DNA from: Parelaphostrongylus tenuis
Lineage: Eukaryota > Nematoda > Chromadorea > Rhabditida > Metastrongylidae
Direction of reading: 5' to 3'
Length of the DNA: 64,000 bases
Assembly (NCBI GenBank): GCA_019055375.1
Contig: JAHQIW010000962.1
Span: 39,330-103,329 of the forward strand
Shown here piece after piece: positions 12,801 through 23,189 of this stretch. Under the pieces are notes generated by a model, which was not told the DNA's origin, ran no database searches, and saw only the letters and a list, made by a program, of their open reading frames with translations. Position 1 is the stretch's first letter. Each line of letters starts with the position of its first letter. A program made the translations under genes and the position numbers.

Positions 12801-15800
12801 CAATTCCTTACGACAGAGGGAAAATTTGTGAATAAATAACGAAATTGCGCTTTCTCTGATGACGCTTTGTCATCAAACATCTATGAAAAGCCAAGCACAG
12901 ACACCAGCCCTACAAATAATAAACGCCAAAGGTACGTAATCATATTCTCTCCATTGATAGAGCACATTGAATAAGTCCAAGAAACAAGTCTGGTATAACA
13001 ACTGCCTCGTCTTATGCTATCGAAAGATTATTAAAACTGTGGTTAAAGACCTTTAACAGGCGAAAATGCCACGTAAACACGAGTGCAAGACATACTATAC
13101 ACTCCTCATGCATATCATAATTTTCGCCTCGTTGCTACAGCGCAACAAAAAAGCCTTTACAGAAACAAGCCTAGCACTTCAATTGAAAAAATTTTCAGCT
13201 ACCTAAAGATTACTTAAAATCCTAGTTAAAACCTGTGTCCGACGACAAAACCGCGAAAAACCAGTGTACCACTATTGGTACACTAGGTCACGAAAGGAAA
13301 CGCAGAACGTGTTTCTCTTCGTCATTATTACAGCGCAAAAAAGTTTTGTTGAGAAATCAAACTTACTTTTGAGATTGTTGATTTTCACGCCATCGATTAA
13401 CTACTGGAACACTAGTCGAAAAACTTCTAGTGATAATAAACCGAACATAAGCGCAAAATACACTATGCACTCTGATAAAAACCCGAATACTCTCTTCGCT
13501 GCTATAGCTCATTAGAAAAGCGTTTCTAAGAATCAAATAGTGCTGAAACCAAAATTCTTTTAGCTTGAAAGACTACTAAAAGTCTACTGCGAAGTCTGTG
13601 CTCGAGGAGGAAATTACGGAAAGGTGCGTGTACCACCCACGTAATCCCGCGAAAGAGTTACTACTGTGCTAGCAATAGCTAACGGATTAAATTCACTCAC
13701 AATTTAAGAAGTAAGGAGCATGCCTCAAATGCATCGCCCATTTTGGGAATTTTGAAGTCTAAAATGGAAATTGAAACAACATTTTGATATTCATCAAACA
13801 TCAATTAAACAAGTGATAACCTAAAGTGTTTTTCACGATAGATATGTCTTTAACGGATCATTGTAAAAGTTGAGTGATTGCAGTCGAAATTGTCCAGATG
13901 TGAGATATATTGAATGTCCACTGAAAATTCACGAGAAAAGCCTTGTTTGGCGAAAAAGGACCAGAGTGAAACATAATTTAATTTTTACTGTCATGGCACA
14001 GTGAGACGAGTTCAGAAAATCACACCGTTCAAGTTTTCGAGATATAAGCTATCGAATGACTATAAAACCTCATAAAAAAACGTGTTTTTTTTAAAGGGCT
14101 GGAATAGAATGGATAAAACTGAGATGGTCCCAAATTTCTCTGTTATCTCTCCGTTAATTGTTGCAATTGGTATCAGAGCTGCATGAGATTAGTTCACAGC
14201 TGCTCAGGAATGCTTCATCACCATGTGGTCTAATTGAGAACCTTATAGCTGCTTATCCCACTACGACGATCCTCGAACAGCAGTCGAAATTATACACATG
14301 AAAATTAAAGATTTTCATGAATGATGGATGAGGAAGGAAATAAGATGTAAGAAGCGTTGGTCTGTACAACTGGTGTGAAGACGGGTTGCATAAAAAAGTT
14401 AACAGAATTTGCAATCACGTATGTCATTATTTCACGATTAGTTTTACGTGATTCGAATCGGCCAAGATGCACTAGAAGTTCGTATATGATACCGTCGTTG
14501 AATTGCTGATGTCGAGAGCTTTATCACTGAGATGTTTGTTTACCTCATAGGATTCACCTTACAGTTGATCACAACTCTTTTCAACTGATCACTTCGACTG
14601 CATAAGTGATGCAAAAAAAACGATGACAAGTTGTTTTTTCACTTCCAAAAGCTTCCCTTACCTGACGAGGTAACTCCAAATTTGGTGCTTGTTTTTTTTT
14701 TGCTACTATTGTCCATAAGGGAGGAAGAAGAGGGGATTTAACGAAGTGGCTAATGACGCAGCTATCATAATAAAGGTGAGCTTTCGAATCTCTTCCCCAA
14801 AGTTCTACTGCATCCACGTGGAAGCGCCTCAGCTCGACCACCTCCTAGACTCCAATTGAGTTAGTTTCGGCCAATATTATCCATAGGAAAGACGAAATCC
14901 TCAACTAGCAACCAAAAAAGCACGTGAAATGTGTGCTTTGAAGAGAATGAATGCGATAAATGAAGTCGAGTAATAGAAGTGGTGGGATCAGCATAGAAGA
15001 TGTGATGACGTCATAAAAAATCAAACAGATCATGTTTCTTTTTTGATGTATGTAATTGTGCCATTACATCTGTGTTATGTCACCGACTACAATTTGTGAA
15101 AAGGTTGTTAATTATGAGATGTAGGAGTATATTAATTTCTTTTTCGGATACAATTGTTGTGACTCTCCTTCCATGTGAAACCTGGCCGAATGAATGAGAC
15201 TTGTAGCGACATAAGGAACGATTCAATTAGTCGCAAGCGGATGACAGTGCCGAAGTGCAGGAATCGCAAAACCAGCTTGGGGTAGCAAACCAGCTTAGAC
15301 TTGAACCTGCATAAAGCTAATCAATAAACGCCACGAAATTTCAATCAAAGTTTTTGTTATATAGCTCCTCAGTTATAATTACGAACACAAAATATATATC
15401 AGTAGACTTATGGCTGGTCTTTCCTTACTCAATTGAAGGCATTTCGAAGCACGGCTATTTAGCTAAAAGCACCGAAATCGAGATTTAATAAGCAATTTCT
15501 GAAACGGTTCTCAATCCTGATCTAGTGGCTCACAAAACTTTAGCAATCCCGTTGTCCACATTATATGATGCTAATCCGGATGGACATCAAAAGAGATCCT
15601 GCATCGGCGAGATGAGAAGAGATAAAGTCGAACCGTTCGACTATGAGAAAATCCACAACAAGGAAATTGGCCGAACCTCCTAGAGAAATGTCGCTATTCC
15701 ACCAACATCGGTCATTGAATAATAAAGGTATATAGCTAGCCTAAAGTTGCCAGATCTCATGAAATCACGATAAACAACGGAAACCCAACATTTGCTAATC

Positions 15801-18800
15801 AAATCGATGATTCGTCGTCTTATCACTTTGAAAGCAAATAGAAAGCAATTTAATTATCATAATGTTGATGGGCTTTGTGGAATAAGTATTTTAAGCTTTT
15901 TTGAAGATAGCAGACATTTCATTATCGTTCGTCTTCCACCTTTGTACACTTCGTCAATCTACCGAAACCATATCATATCGATAGAACTATAGCCTGATCT
16001 TTCGCGAACAATTTCGACTATCTCTATATAAAAAACGGACTGTGAAAAACAGTGTCTTGAGAAAAGCTTTACAAAGCCTAAGAAAGAAGTAATCACTATA
16101 GTTTTAAGCATAACGTGGAACTCATCTTTGAGTAAGCTCAGTTTCTTACCGTAGTGTTAAACTCGCTCGCAACGAAGCTGATTTTCCAATAACAAAGATA
16201 ATTTCTCAAAAACTGATCTGGAGAAAGTTTTAAAAAAAAAACTTTTTTCTAGGAGATTAGTGGAAGAGTAGCATTTGCATCGCACTAGGGTGCATTATCG
16301 CACTATGGTTGATTATACTTACTTGATCGTTTTAATTTCTTCTCTCGATAAAGTGGAGGAAATATATGTTAAGGGATTCAGAGAATCGCAATCCCGTCAC
16401 AGTAAAGCAACAGAGCTTCTTTGGGCAAAGATTTGTAGATTATAACAGTCTTTATCACATTAATGACTTTTCGTGTTGAGCTGTGTCGACTAAAATTTGA
16501 GCGTGCGCTCTTTTCACATTATATGGGAACTTTGGGTCATGTTGGCGCACAAGTGTTGAATCACGGGTTTCACAGCTTTTGGAGCTAGGCCTCCATGATT
16601 CATTGGAGTTGAAGAGATCATTAATCGCCACAAATCTAAGAAACATAAATATTCTTTGCTCGAACATTTACAACACCATGCACCGATTCTCGTGAATTTA
16701 TAATAGAAACGATATCACCTTGGAACTCGTAACTTATCTTAATTCAAGTATCATTGAGCTCATGTCACTGACGCTTCGGCCTCCTCGCTAACCTTCAAAG
16801 CTTCAAAATGTGCAAATGCTCTCTTTCTCAATCTTTGTTGCTTTTTTTCTTCTTGAATTTTGGAAATCTTGAAGTTTATAATTGCTCAGATTAAAGTCAC
16901 CCGATTTGACAGTAATTGTCTCCAGTTTTTGGAAAATCAGTTTCTGCTCTGAAGTGTTGGTTAAAGTTCAAAACGAACTTCTAGTGTACTTTAGCGTGAA
17001 CAATTAACAGCATTTTGTTCCACACCTGGCGCCACAAAATCACAACCAAATCGTTACTGTGGCTGTGCCGGCGTAATCGTTTTCCTCTGAGCTGCAGTGT
17101 TCCAAATCGCTTGTTCAATCCCGTTCGTTCTCTTCGTCTGAGTCTTCGTAGTCTTATCGAGCTGAACCTTCTGAAGTGAAGAATCTTAACAATAAAGCGA
17201 GGTTACGTCATTCGTAGAGTGCTCTACTTCAGAAAATTCAACCTAATATGACCACAAAAAAAGGACAATCCAAGGGCGAACTCCTCTGTACAAACAACTT
17301 GAATCAATCCGATTCCAGAGAAGATGAACACGTCGAAAGTTAGACGAATAAATGTTGTACAACAAGCTCGTAAGCTCACCAATAGAATAGAACATATGAG
17401 TGTTAGTTAGTTTATATTCCAATCAGCGATCAAAGCCGTCATTGGAGCTACTCATGGAATTTCCAAATATGGTCTCCGCTTTTGAGAACAATAACCAAAT
17501 TCTAAGTGATTTCAAAGAGACATCACTTTGAGAAAAGCATTTTTCAGCGCAACAACGCTTAGATGCTGTCATTCATTTCTCAGGAACTGTCCATTTCTCT
17601 ACTCAAAACTCAAGTTTTAAACTAGATGAAGTTAAGTTTTTTAATTCAAAACTAAGTTTTGAGCTAAACCAAGTTTTAAGTCAAGAAAAGAGTAGCGTAG
17701 AAAATTTTGAATTTCTTATCTCATGCCGAGGTTTAGAGAGAGTCGGACTTTTGAGCTACTCATTTCAATCCCCCATTTTAGAAAATGACACTTGAGTAAC
17801 GCAGATGTACCGCCCACTAATGCAAATCATTTCACTGCACGCATTCAAATACTTTTAGTGAATTTGCCCATCAAACACACTCCGACATGCCCACACAGCG
17901 GTCGATGAGCTCCTGTTTCGAGTCTATACAGGTGGAGTTACCTAGAAAACTCCGCTTCTAAGCCCTCAAATGAATTTCCATTCTTTGCTACAATGTATTC
18001 TTTATATACTGACATTTCCATGTTTGCTTTTGCGAGCCAAGTTCTCTTCTAATAGAGTTTTGTTCGTCCTGCATTTTGACATCTAGCACATTATTTGTTC
18101 GCTTTTTTCTCTCAGACCGATCATCTAAGACTATGTTCCAATTTATGTAAGTCTTCAAAATCAGTATTCGGAATAGAAAATAGAAATTTTTCAGAATTTT
18201 TCCCAGAAAATTTTCCAGAATGAACTTTCTTTCACCACCAGTTTCAATGTCTTTTCTAACATCCAACGACGGCAATGAATACTTCACCTTCGGTGACAAA
18301 TTAATATCTTTGATAAGAGTAACTAAATGATAAAAAATTTAATGCGCATCTCTACTCAGAATTACAAAATATCTATAACTTCTATTCAGTATGAACGAAG
18401 TCAAATATTTTTCCGGGTTTTGATTGTTTGTACAAGACTTTTCCACAAAGAAGTATTAACACGTTGCGTAATCAACTGATTGACCAATACATATCAAAAA
18501 CTTGAAGCCTATGGACATTCCTCAAAAACCCTCTTTTACTGGTCGCATTACAATGAAAATATGTTTATCGAAAGTAAGAAACTTCAAAGCGGATAAACTC
18601 ATATAACATAAATTACATTTGTCACCACAAGCACAACCAGTAGCAAGCCTATGCTACACAAAAGTTTGGTGAGCATTTAGTTGTTGTTTTCTCAGAAAGA
18701 TATAAACAGTCCTTGTACAAAAAATAGGACATCTTTTCCTCGGAACAACTCATTTGAACTTGGTCGGTCACCCATCCCGGCGATAAATCGACAGCTAGCC

Positions 18801-19618
18801 CTGCTAATCACCCTTCGAGGCGACCAGCTAAGTTAGATTTTGTGGCTAGAGATGATTTCATAGCCATCAGAAGGATGAGCTAAAAAAGACTTAGTGCATA
18901 AACGTAGGTTCTTTTCATCAGCGCCTTTTTTTCGTTAAAACTCGTTCCATAGTCTATGACACAAACAACTGTGAACCACTACGTTCGCCATTTCTCGTCT
19001 GCCGATTCTCAGCGATTAAACATTTCCCTTTCGGATGAAATCCGGTTATCATCTAAATCTACCACACCTATTCGTTTGCTGTATTAATTAAATCAAAGAG
19101 ATTCTGGGCTCTTAGTCTTAATTTCTAAGTTCCTTAGTCTTTTTTTTATTCCTAGCTCCTCACTTTCCCGTTGCAACTTCAGATCTTTTCTTTTTATTCT
19201 TGATTTTTGATCATTCATTTGAATCTCGTGCATAACTGGAAAAGACGTTTTGAGGTTCGCTACTGATTCATAATGTAAATGACATCTCAACACTTTCAGA
19301 AAAAAAGTTTACAACAGAATTAGTAGTTCAGTAAACGATATTTCCTTATCGAAAAGATGAGAATTTCTTATTTCCGAATATTTCACTAGAAATTACCGAG
19401 TATAAAAGCGATCCTTATGAACTTTTTTTTTTATAATAGTTTCTGCTTAATTGCCAATAATTCAAATACATAATTTCGGAGGCAACGACGAATATCTGCA
19501 CTCACCATTTCTGTCCTATACGCCATTTCTCTTTCGAAATCTGCCAAATGACTGAAGTGTCGATCATTTTCGAAAAGTGTCGATAGATGTTTTGAATTCA
19601 CTATAGAACAGCTAACTC
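744..19618 (-). CDS. dpy-19: DPY-19-type protein C-mannosyltransferase (partial, 8 exons seen)
   Basis: DPY-19 proteins are polytopic ER membrane enzymes of the GT-C fold. They transfer mannose from dolichol-phosphate-mannose to the first Trp of WxxW motifs; in C. elegans this acts on thrombospondin repeats and is needed for neuroblast migration. Eight exons read in order 19506-19618, 11323-11460, 7836-7953, 4220-4313, 2580-2729, 1631-1812, 1244-1335 and 744-about 845. The first seven join with matching phases (0, 0, 1, 2, 2, 1). Family hallmarks visible are [72 protein letters not shown] and [11 protein letters not shown]. Roughly 330 residues are covered, about half of the family's usual length. 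The C-terminal half lies beyond the left edge and the N-terminal exon above 19.62 kb was not found. Introns are very large (up to 8 kb) and repeat-filled. The assignment to the family is very secure; exact exon ends are by eye. Confidence 0.94.
1244..1335 (-). CDS. dpy-19: dpy-19 exon with FGNEMLLTS motif
   Basis: Thirty codons plus two leading bases, reading [20 protein letters not shown] and on through a hydrophobic segment. This matches the conserved FGN-x-LLTS membrane helix of DPY-19 proteins. The acceptor is ATGATTTAG and the donor TTT|GTAAGC. It begins in phase 1, which fits the preceding exon only if that exon uses the donor GTGC|GTTTTC. Confidence 0.87.
1631..1812 (-). CDS. dpy-19: dpy-19 exon with WQFSQF motif
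   Basis: Sixty codons, including [20 protein letters not shown], the most recognisable membrane segment of the family (WQF-A/S-QF). The acceptor is GCTTTAG. The chosen donor GTGC|GTTTTC is weak, but it is the one that keeps the next exon open; TTG|GTGCGT three to four bases earlier would shift the frame into a stop. Confidence 0.9.
2580..2729 (-). CDS. dpy-19: dpy-19 exon with [18 protein letters not shown] motif
   Basis: Encodes [15 protein letters not shown] followed by [18 protein letters not shown], the diagnostic DPY-19 luminal loop, then a hydrophobic helix ending TYIL. One leading base completes the Ser codon of the previous exon (AG|C), and two trailing bases (AA) pair with the A opening the next exon. 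The donor AA|GTTGGT is non-consensus but gives the correct phase. The acceptor is AAATTTAG. Confidence 0.96.
2730..4219 (-). other. dpy-19 intron, mostly without features
   Basis: Lies between the NHGEATR exon and the HYFYI exon. Apart from the SINE at 2.94-3.22 kb I see no gene or structured element. Short open frames on both strands look like chance. Confidence 0.6.
2940..3215 (+). repeat. tRNA-derived SINE, family A, copy 2
   Basis: Plus-strand copy, diverged in the head (CACGTAGTCGTTGAACGGTGCTC), with the typical GGCTCACCAAGCC join, a body with GAGTCATTGCAAAG and the tail CCCTCAGGGATTGACTAACGCC. The tail is nearly the same as in copies at 40.5 and 44.9 kb. Confidence 0.7.
4220..4313 (-). 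CDS. dpy-19: dpy-19 exon with IGNSHYFYI motif
   Basis: Reads [20 protein letters not shown] and continues into a membrane helix ([10 protein letters not shown]). This is the family's GIGNP-HYFYI segment after the ESCEG motif. The acceptor is CCACTTTAG and the donor AG|GTAAGA. Phase 1 in and phase 2 out match both neighbouring exons. Confidence 0.94.
4725..5740. repeat. large imperfect foldback (inverted repeat), arms about 0.45 kb
   Basis: Three blocks on the left (about 4731-4790, 4858-5035, 5070-5130) recur in reverse complement and reverse order on the right (about 5650-5720, 5430-5605, 5330-5400). The middle block pairs over some 170 bases: AAAAGAAGATTGG, TTCGATCCATT and AAAAGCATATTTTT on the left have clear partners on the right. 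The spacer is about 200 bases. It sits inside a dpy-19 intron and carries no reading frame I believe. Probably a foldback-type non-autonomous transposon or an inverted duplication of one. Confidence 0.7.
6935..7215 (+). mobile_element. Penelope-like terminal repeat remnant with a decayed hammerhead
   Basis: Shares with the 43.9-44.3 and 46.8-47.0 kb copies the run ACTGAAAGGCAC, a hammerhead-sized motif, then ATAAGTGCCA-AC-AGACCTCATAAAA. The motif at 7118-7160 has CTAATGA instead of CTGATGA and a ruined stem II, so it should be inactive. It lies in the dpy-19 intron between 7.84 and 4.31 kb. Confidence 0.6.
7836..7953 (-). CDS. dpy-19: dpy-19 exon with [16 protein letters not shown] motif
   Basis: Thirty-nine codons starting [10 protein letters not shown] and ending [16 protein letters not shown]. 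They correspond to the luminal loop after the first long DPY-19 helix (YR-x-F ... RGE-LSPV-SCEG). The acceptor is CTATTAACAG. The donor GAGG|GTTGGT is non-consensus, with a second GTTGGT donor in this gene at 2580. The final single G joins GC of the next exon to make the Gly of ESCEG. Confidence 0.94.
8464..8720 (-). pseudogene. mariner-type transposase, C-terminal fragment, broken
   Basis: Reads [16 protein letters not shown], a stop, then [10 protein letters not shown] ... [18 protein letters not shown]. This matches the C-terminal end of mariner (IS630/Tc1/mariner) transposases: YSPDL-PSDYH-F, a short helix, then FY-x-GI-x-LP-x-RWQKC. The last catalytic Asp (SSDYH) is kept, but the adjacent P-D pair is changed to S-G and an in-frame TAG follows. 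No terminal inverted repeats or N-terminal half were seen. It lies in the intron between 7953 and 11323 on the same strand as dpy-19. Confidence 0.82.
10480..10565. repeat. short dispersed GC-richer repeat
   Basis: Contains GGGTTCACCCTTTGAGGACTGC, GTCGCGTGCAG and CGCAGGCGGCCCTCGAC. A diverged sister lies at 11966-12046 (TTAACCCTTTCGAGACC, GTCGCACACAG, CGCAGCCGACGCGCGAC). The shared order suggests a small interspersed element. No function can be read. Confidence 0.4.
11323..11460 (-). CDS. dpy-19: dpy-19 exon with YYKTI...[13 protein letters not shown] motif
   Basis: Forty-six codons, phase 0 at both ends: [19 protein letters not shown], then DNLTEYGH and [13 protein letters not shown]. It follows directly from the TEM that ends the upstream exon, giving the family motif TEMG-x-YYSYYKT. 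The acceptor is GCGTTTACAG and the donor GAG|GTGCGC. Codon use here is visibly more GC-rich than the flanking intron. Confidence 0.96.
11461..19505 (-). other. 8 kb dpy-19 intron with dispersed AT-rich repeats
   Basis: No exon of dpy-19 fits between these positions because the flanking exons join directly (TEM|GLYF) in phase 0. Several stretches (about 12290-12700, 13000-13600, 13990-14110) carry a recurring theme: CGCAACAAAAAAGCCTTT-like blocks and TATCGAATGACTAT / TATCGAAAGATTATT. The same theme appears around 4.7-6.3 and 30.0-30.2 kb. Nothing else recognisable was found. Confidence 0.55.
19506..19618 (-). CDS. dpy-19: dpy-19 exon with [18 protein letters not shown] motif
   Basis: Thirty-seven codons ending in [18 protein letters not shown] and MAYRTEM, the first luminal loop of DPY-19 enzymes. 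The acceptor is CTCTTTTTAG and the donor ATG|GTGAGT. Two leading bases (GA) show that an upstream exon ends in phase 1; that first coding exon is above 19.62 kb and I could not place it. The next exon is 8 kb away at 11460. Confidence 0.95.
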
Positions 19619-20984
19619 CTAAAAAGAGTCTAATCATTTGTCTATCCGCTGATCAGTTGAGACATCCTCAAGTTATTCTCTTATTCGCACGTTTACGTGT
19701 CAAAAATAACATTAGTAATGACGTAGACAACTGAAGTAGACTTTTACAATGAGAAAAGTAATGCCGTTCTTTTAGAAGAGATAGTGCATGATCAAGTCTT
19801 CATTGCACTTCGACTACTTGTACAATCACAGTACTTCCATTTCAATGAAATCAACAGTTCGATTTTTATTTTACACATTTCATGAGAAGTTTGAGTAGGA
19901 CGAAATCCTCAAGCAGTACTTAAGGGAATTCGTGAAAAATTGGAATCTCTGTGAAGGATGATTGACTATAAATGATTTGAATGCAAGAAGTAATGGGATT
20001 CGCACAGTAAATTGTGATGACAGGTCACATAAAGTAAAGTAAAGCAACAAGTGTAGAACAGCAACTATCGAATTTCTATTCTTTGAGGCGATACTATGTA
20101 GGACGAAATCTCGGTGAAAACCGCGAAACCAGTTCGTATGACGATTGTTGCGCAATCCGTATCCATTGACAGTTACTAATGAAACGAAATGCCCGACAAA
20201 AACGTCTTTGAGGGAGAACGAGGGACTAGTTTAGTTAGCTTGAGTGTTAGTACACATTGCAGCAGCAGCGTCCGCTTTTTACGTGGAAAATTTGCCGATA
20301 TCAGTATTTAGAACAATTTCTCATGTCATTCATTTCTTACTGATTTTTGTTTTCGCATGAATTTTGTGATGTTGTCTTCTTGAAACCTTTCCTTCCATGA
20401 CAGTTTCATAGATCATAGTTTTTCCTTTTTCACTGCTGAAAACACGTCACGAAATCTAAGTTACTACTAAAAATTTTTTTTTCGATGAATTAGCAAGCTC
20501 ACTCGAACACCATATCAACATTATCTCTTCTTATATGAACACTGGCATCATAACTTCATAAACCTTGCCCGCATTTTTTTAATTGACACTCATAACTTGA
20601 CTTGGTAGATTTATTAAGTTGCTGTCAGTGATCCTATTAAAGGTCGATAACTGTGTCGACGACCGCCGTTGATTACTGTCATAATCCCTGAGTTTTCCAA
20701 ATTAATAAGATGAAAATACTTATCTCTAATGTCTAAATTTAATAAGACAAGCAGTCTTTTACAAAAGAAAGCTTTTGAAAGATCCATTGGTATTAAAAAA
20801 GCGTATGCTAGACTGTTTGTCAACTGACCTACAACGTTGCCACACAGAGCTGTGAGAGTCTATCCAAAAGCACAGGAGTCATGAAAATTGACTAGGAGAA
20901 ATTACATTTCTGTTTTTACTGCTTTTTAGCCAGTATTATATTGTTATAACCACACTCAAAACTGCTGAGTGACATGTAAAACTT

Positions 20985-21110
20985 GGAGCCCCGCGCAGGT
21001 ATTGAACCCGCGCTTCATCCATACCGAAGGTCTGTACTACCTTTACAACGCCGAGTGCTTTGCTCTGCTATCACTCTTTCTGCGATACATCCTGTTACTT
21101 TCTCCACTAC
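20985..21110 (-). repeat. tRNA-like repeat, family B
   Basis: The reverse complement gives CAGAAAGAGTGATAGCAGAGC, then a tRNA-like unit (GTTGTAAAGGTAGTACAGACC as A-box region, GCGGGTTCAATACCTGC as T-arm with box B). The same order (AGAAAGAG..., A-box, GGGTTCGA box B) is seen at 51.45, 55.3 and 60.6 kb. Confidence 0.55.
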
Positions 21111-21759
21111 ATATATTTGTCACGTTTCGATGCTTTACCCTCTTGATCAAGTCGTTATTCACTCAAGTACTTGTTGAACGCGCGAGGTGGATTTAAAATT
21201 GGCAAGTACGACCTTAAACTGGAAGCGTGTGTTTACATGGGTCCGTTGCTGCTTTTTAATAATGAAACTCTTCGCGTTCTTATAAAAGGAAACATGCGAA
21301 GCACTAGATTTTCAAGTTATTTGGAGTCACGTTTACCCTTTGGATTCGCCCAACAGCACGAAAACTATTCCATGGTCATATGATTCACTTCGCAACGGAA
21401 ACACGGATTGGATGTGGATAGTTCGTCGAGAGAGGGGGTGAGGGAAAGCGAGACAGGTTGGGCATAATTGCTGCGGTATCTAGGTATTTTATAGTAGTTG
21501 TGTGGTATACTGTTTACTACGGCAGTAATCAGCGTCTCTCCAGCCACGTTTAATGCTTACATGAATGAACTGTTTTCAAATTCAACAAGTAAAGATGTGA
21601 ATGGTTACGGTGGACAATAAATGCCACACGAACGTAAAACTCCATACTTGTAGTTATGTAAAGGCAGTGATAGCTCACTTATTGTAGATATGGAGTAGAC
21701 GATGAATAACCCAGTTCATAAAATTTTCTACAAGCTATAACACAATGTTCTTGTAGTAA

Positions 21760-21870
21760 ATGTAGTACATTCACTTGAAGAGCTAAGTTTCGACGGATTT
21801 TGCTTTTTTCAGAGCCTGGAAAGATCAGGTTGTCTACTGCACAGTCAGTCGAACATATCCATCATTTTCA
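21760..21870 (-). mobile_element. Penelope-like 3' end remnant
   Basis: In reverse complement: CTGATCTTTCCAGGCTCTGA, then AAAAGCAAAATCCGTCGAAAC. This is the same block that precedes the hammerhead-like motif at 54.17 and 57.47 kb (ATCTTTCCAGGCTCTGAYGAAGG...GCCGAAAC). It is degenerate, and no coding part is adjacent. Confidence 0.45.
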
Positions 21871-23081
21871 TTGAGAAAATTCACCAAACCTATACCTAGA
21901 TTGCATTAAGAACAAGACAGTCTAAATGAGATTTAATTCAGGATTGGGGTTTTTTCTATCAAAGTAATGGAGATGTTCGGTTGGCTGGATTGTGGACAGC
22001 CTTCTTTCCAAACGCTGATTAATTGGAATCTACGGAAATACTAGTAAATCAGATGGAATTCATTGCAAAATTTGTGTTTTGACTCAAGGAAAAAGAACTC
22101 CGAGTTATTATATTAGCAAAAATTAACGGATAGTTTGTCATTGGAGTTACTACAAAATAATAGCTTTTACATTCCTCTCGGGATACTACAGACCCCCGCT
22201 CAGAGCATCGCTTGTTTCGAGTATTTTCTTGAGACATCGCTCAAAATTCATTATATCTAAATGGTATAATGTTTGAAAAATACCATCTAAGAACAATCGA
22301 GTGTACAAAAATGCCAATCTAGTGATTTATTGCACTTGACGGCAGCCTAAATCGTTCGGCCTCGCTTACTCTGAAAGGGGGACTGGAGCCTCGACCGATT
22401 AGTGACGTCGTGCCAACGAGAGAGATCGATTCGAAATTGGTCGTGTACCTCAGTGACAACTACGAAGCACGTGGAGTGCGGCGAGTACGGTTAGTCGTCA
22501 GTGGTGTTCGCTTAGGTTAGGTAAGGGCACTTTTACACACGTTTCGTTGGGATGCACATGTTCACAGCATTGACTGTGTAACATGCGTACTATGATCGAT
22601 CCCCGAAAGGTACGTTCGACTTCTCTCAGAGAGGTTCGGCGGTTACCGTTTTTGTCGATGTAGAATGTTTTTTGATGTTTCATTGATCATATGATCGGAG
22701 ATACGTCATAAAAACACTGAAACTGGACGCTTATCACATATTAATCAATGGTCGCAATCGCTGAGATGGCAAGTACGACAAAGGTGCTAGAGCGAAAAAA
22801 AAAATAACCGGAATAGGCTACTCGAAAAAACAGTGACGCATCAGCATATCTGAGCTGCACAACCTAGCTGGACGTTATAAGTGCCGATCATATTTCGAAA
22901 ATCATGGTCCAAGTGATTAATTGTCTACAGTATTCCTGACGTTGTTGGAGCATTGAAGCACCATACCTCTGCTGCATAACATGGCGCAATGGGAGGACTG
23001 TTTAATCGAAAAAGCGAGCATGGAGTGTGGGGCCCTTTAGTTGGTAGGTGGCTTCTTTCGGAGATTCGAATGCGGCCCATT

Positions 23082-23118
<37 letters not shown>

Positions 23119-23180
23119 TCCTCTATCACTCCCTCTCTCCCTCTTCCTCCCTCTCTATCTTTCTATTTCTCTCTTCTCTT
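23082..23180. repeat. CT microsatellite
   Basis: Pure (CT)n to about 23115, then interrupted CCCTCTCT/TTTCTCTC to about 23180. It abuts the truncated 3' side of the RTE remnant. Confidence 0.95.
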
Positions 23181-23189
23181 TGATTACTC

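Larger units (their letters stand above)
19640..23080. other. no confident gene; should contain the dpy-19 first exon or promoter
   Basis: The first dpy-19 exon must end in phase 1 upstream of 19619 but I could not identify it here. A GC-richer patch at about 22330-22660 could be promoter or 5' region; that is only a guess from composition. Otherwise only the tRNA-like repeat near 21.0 kb and a PLE 3' remnant near 21.8 kb were seen. Confidence 0.4.

Noticed and set aside
17988..18299. 103-codon minus-strand frame
   Set aside because: Lies in the 8 kb dpy-19 intron; the flanking exons join directly in phase and the frame has no DPY-19 similarity.
20985..21050. Functional tRNA gene on the minus strand
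   Set aside because: Irregular D-arm and weak anticodon arm, and the sequence is part of a repeat family; treated as tRNA-derived.
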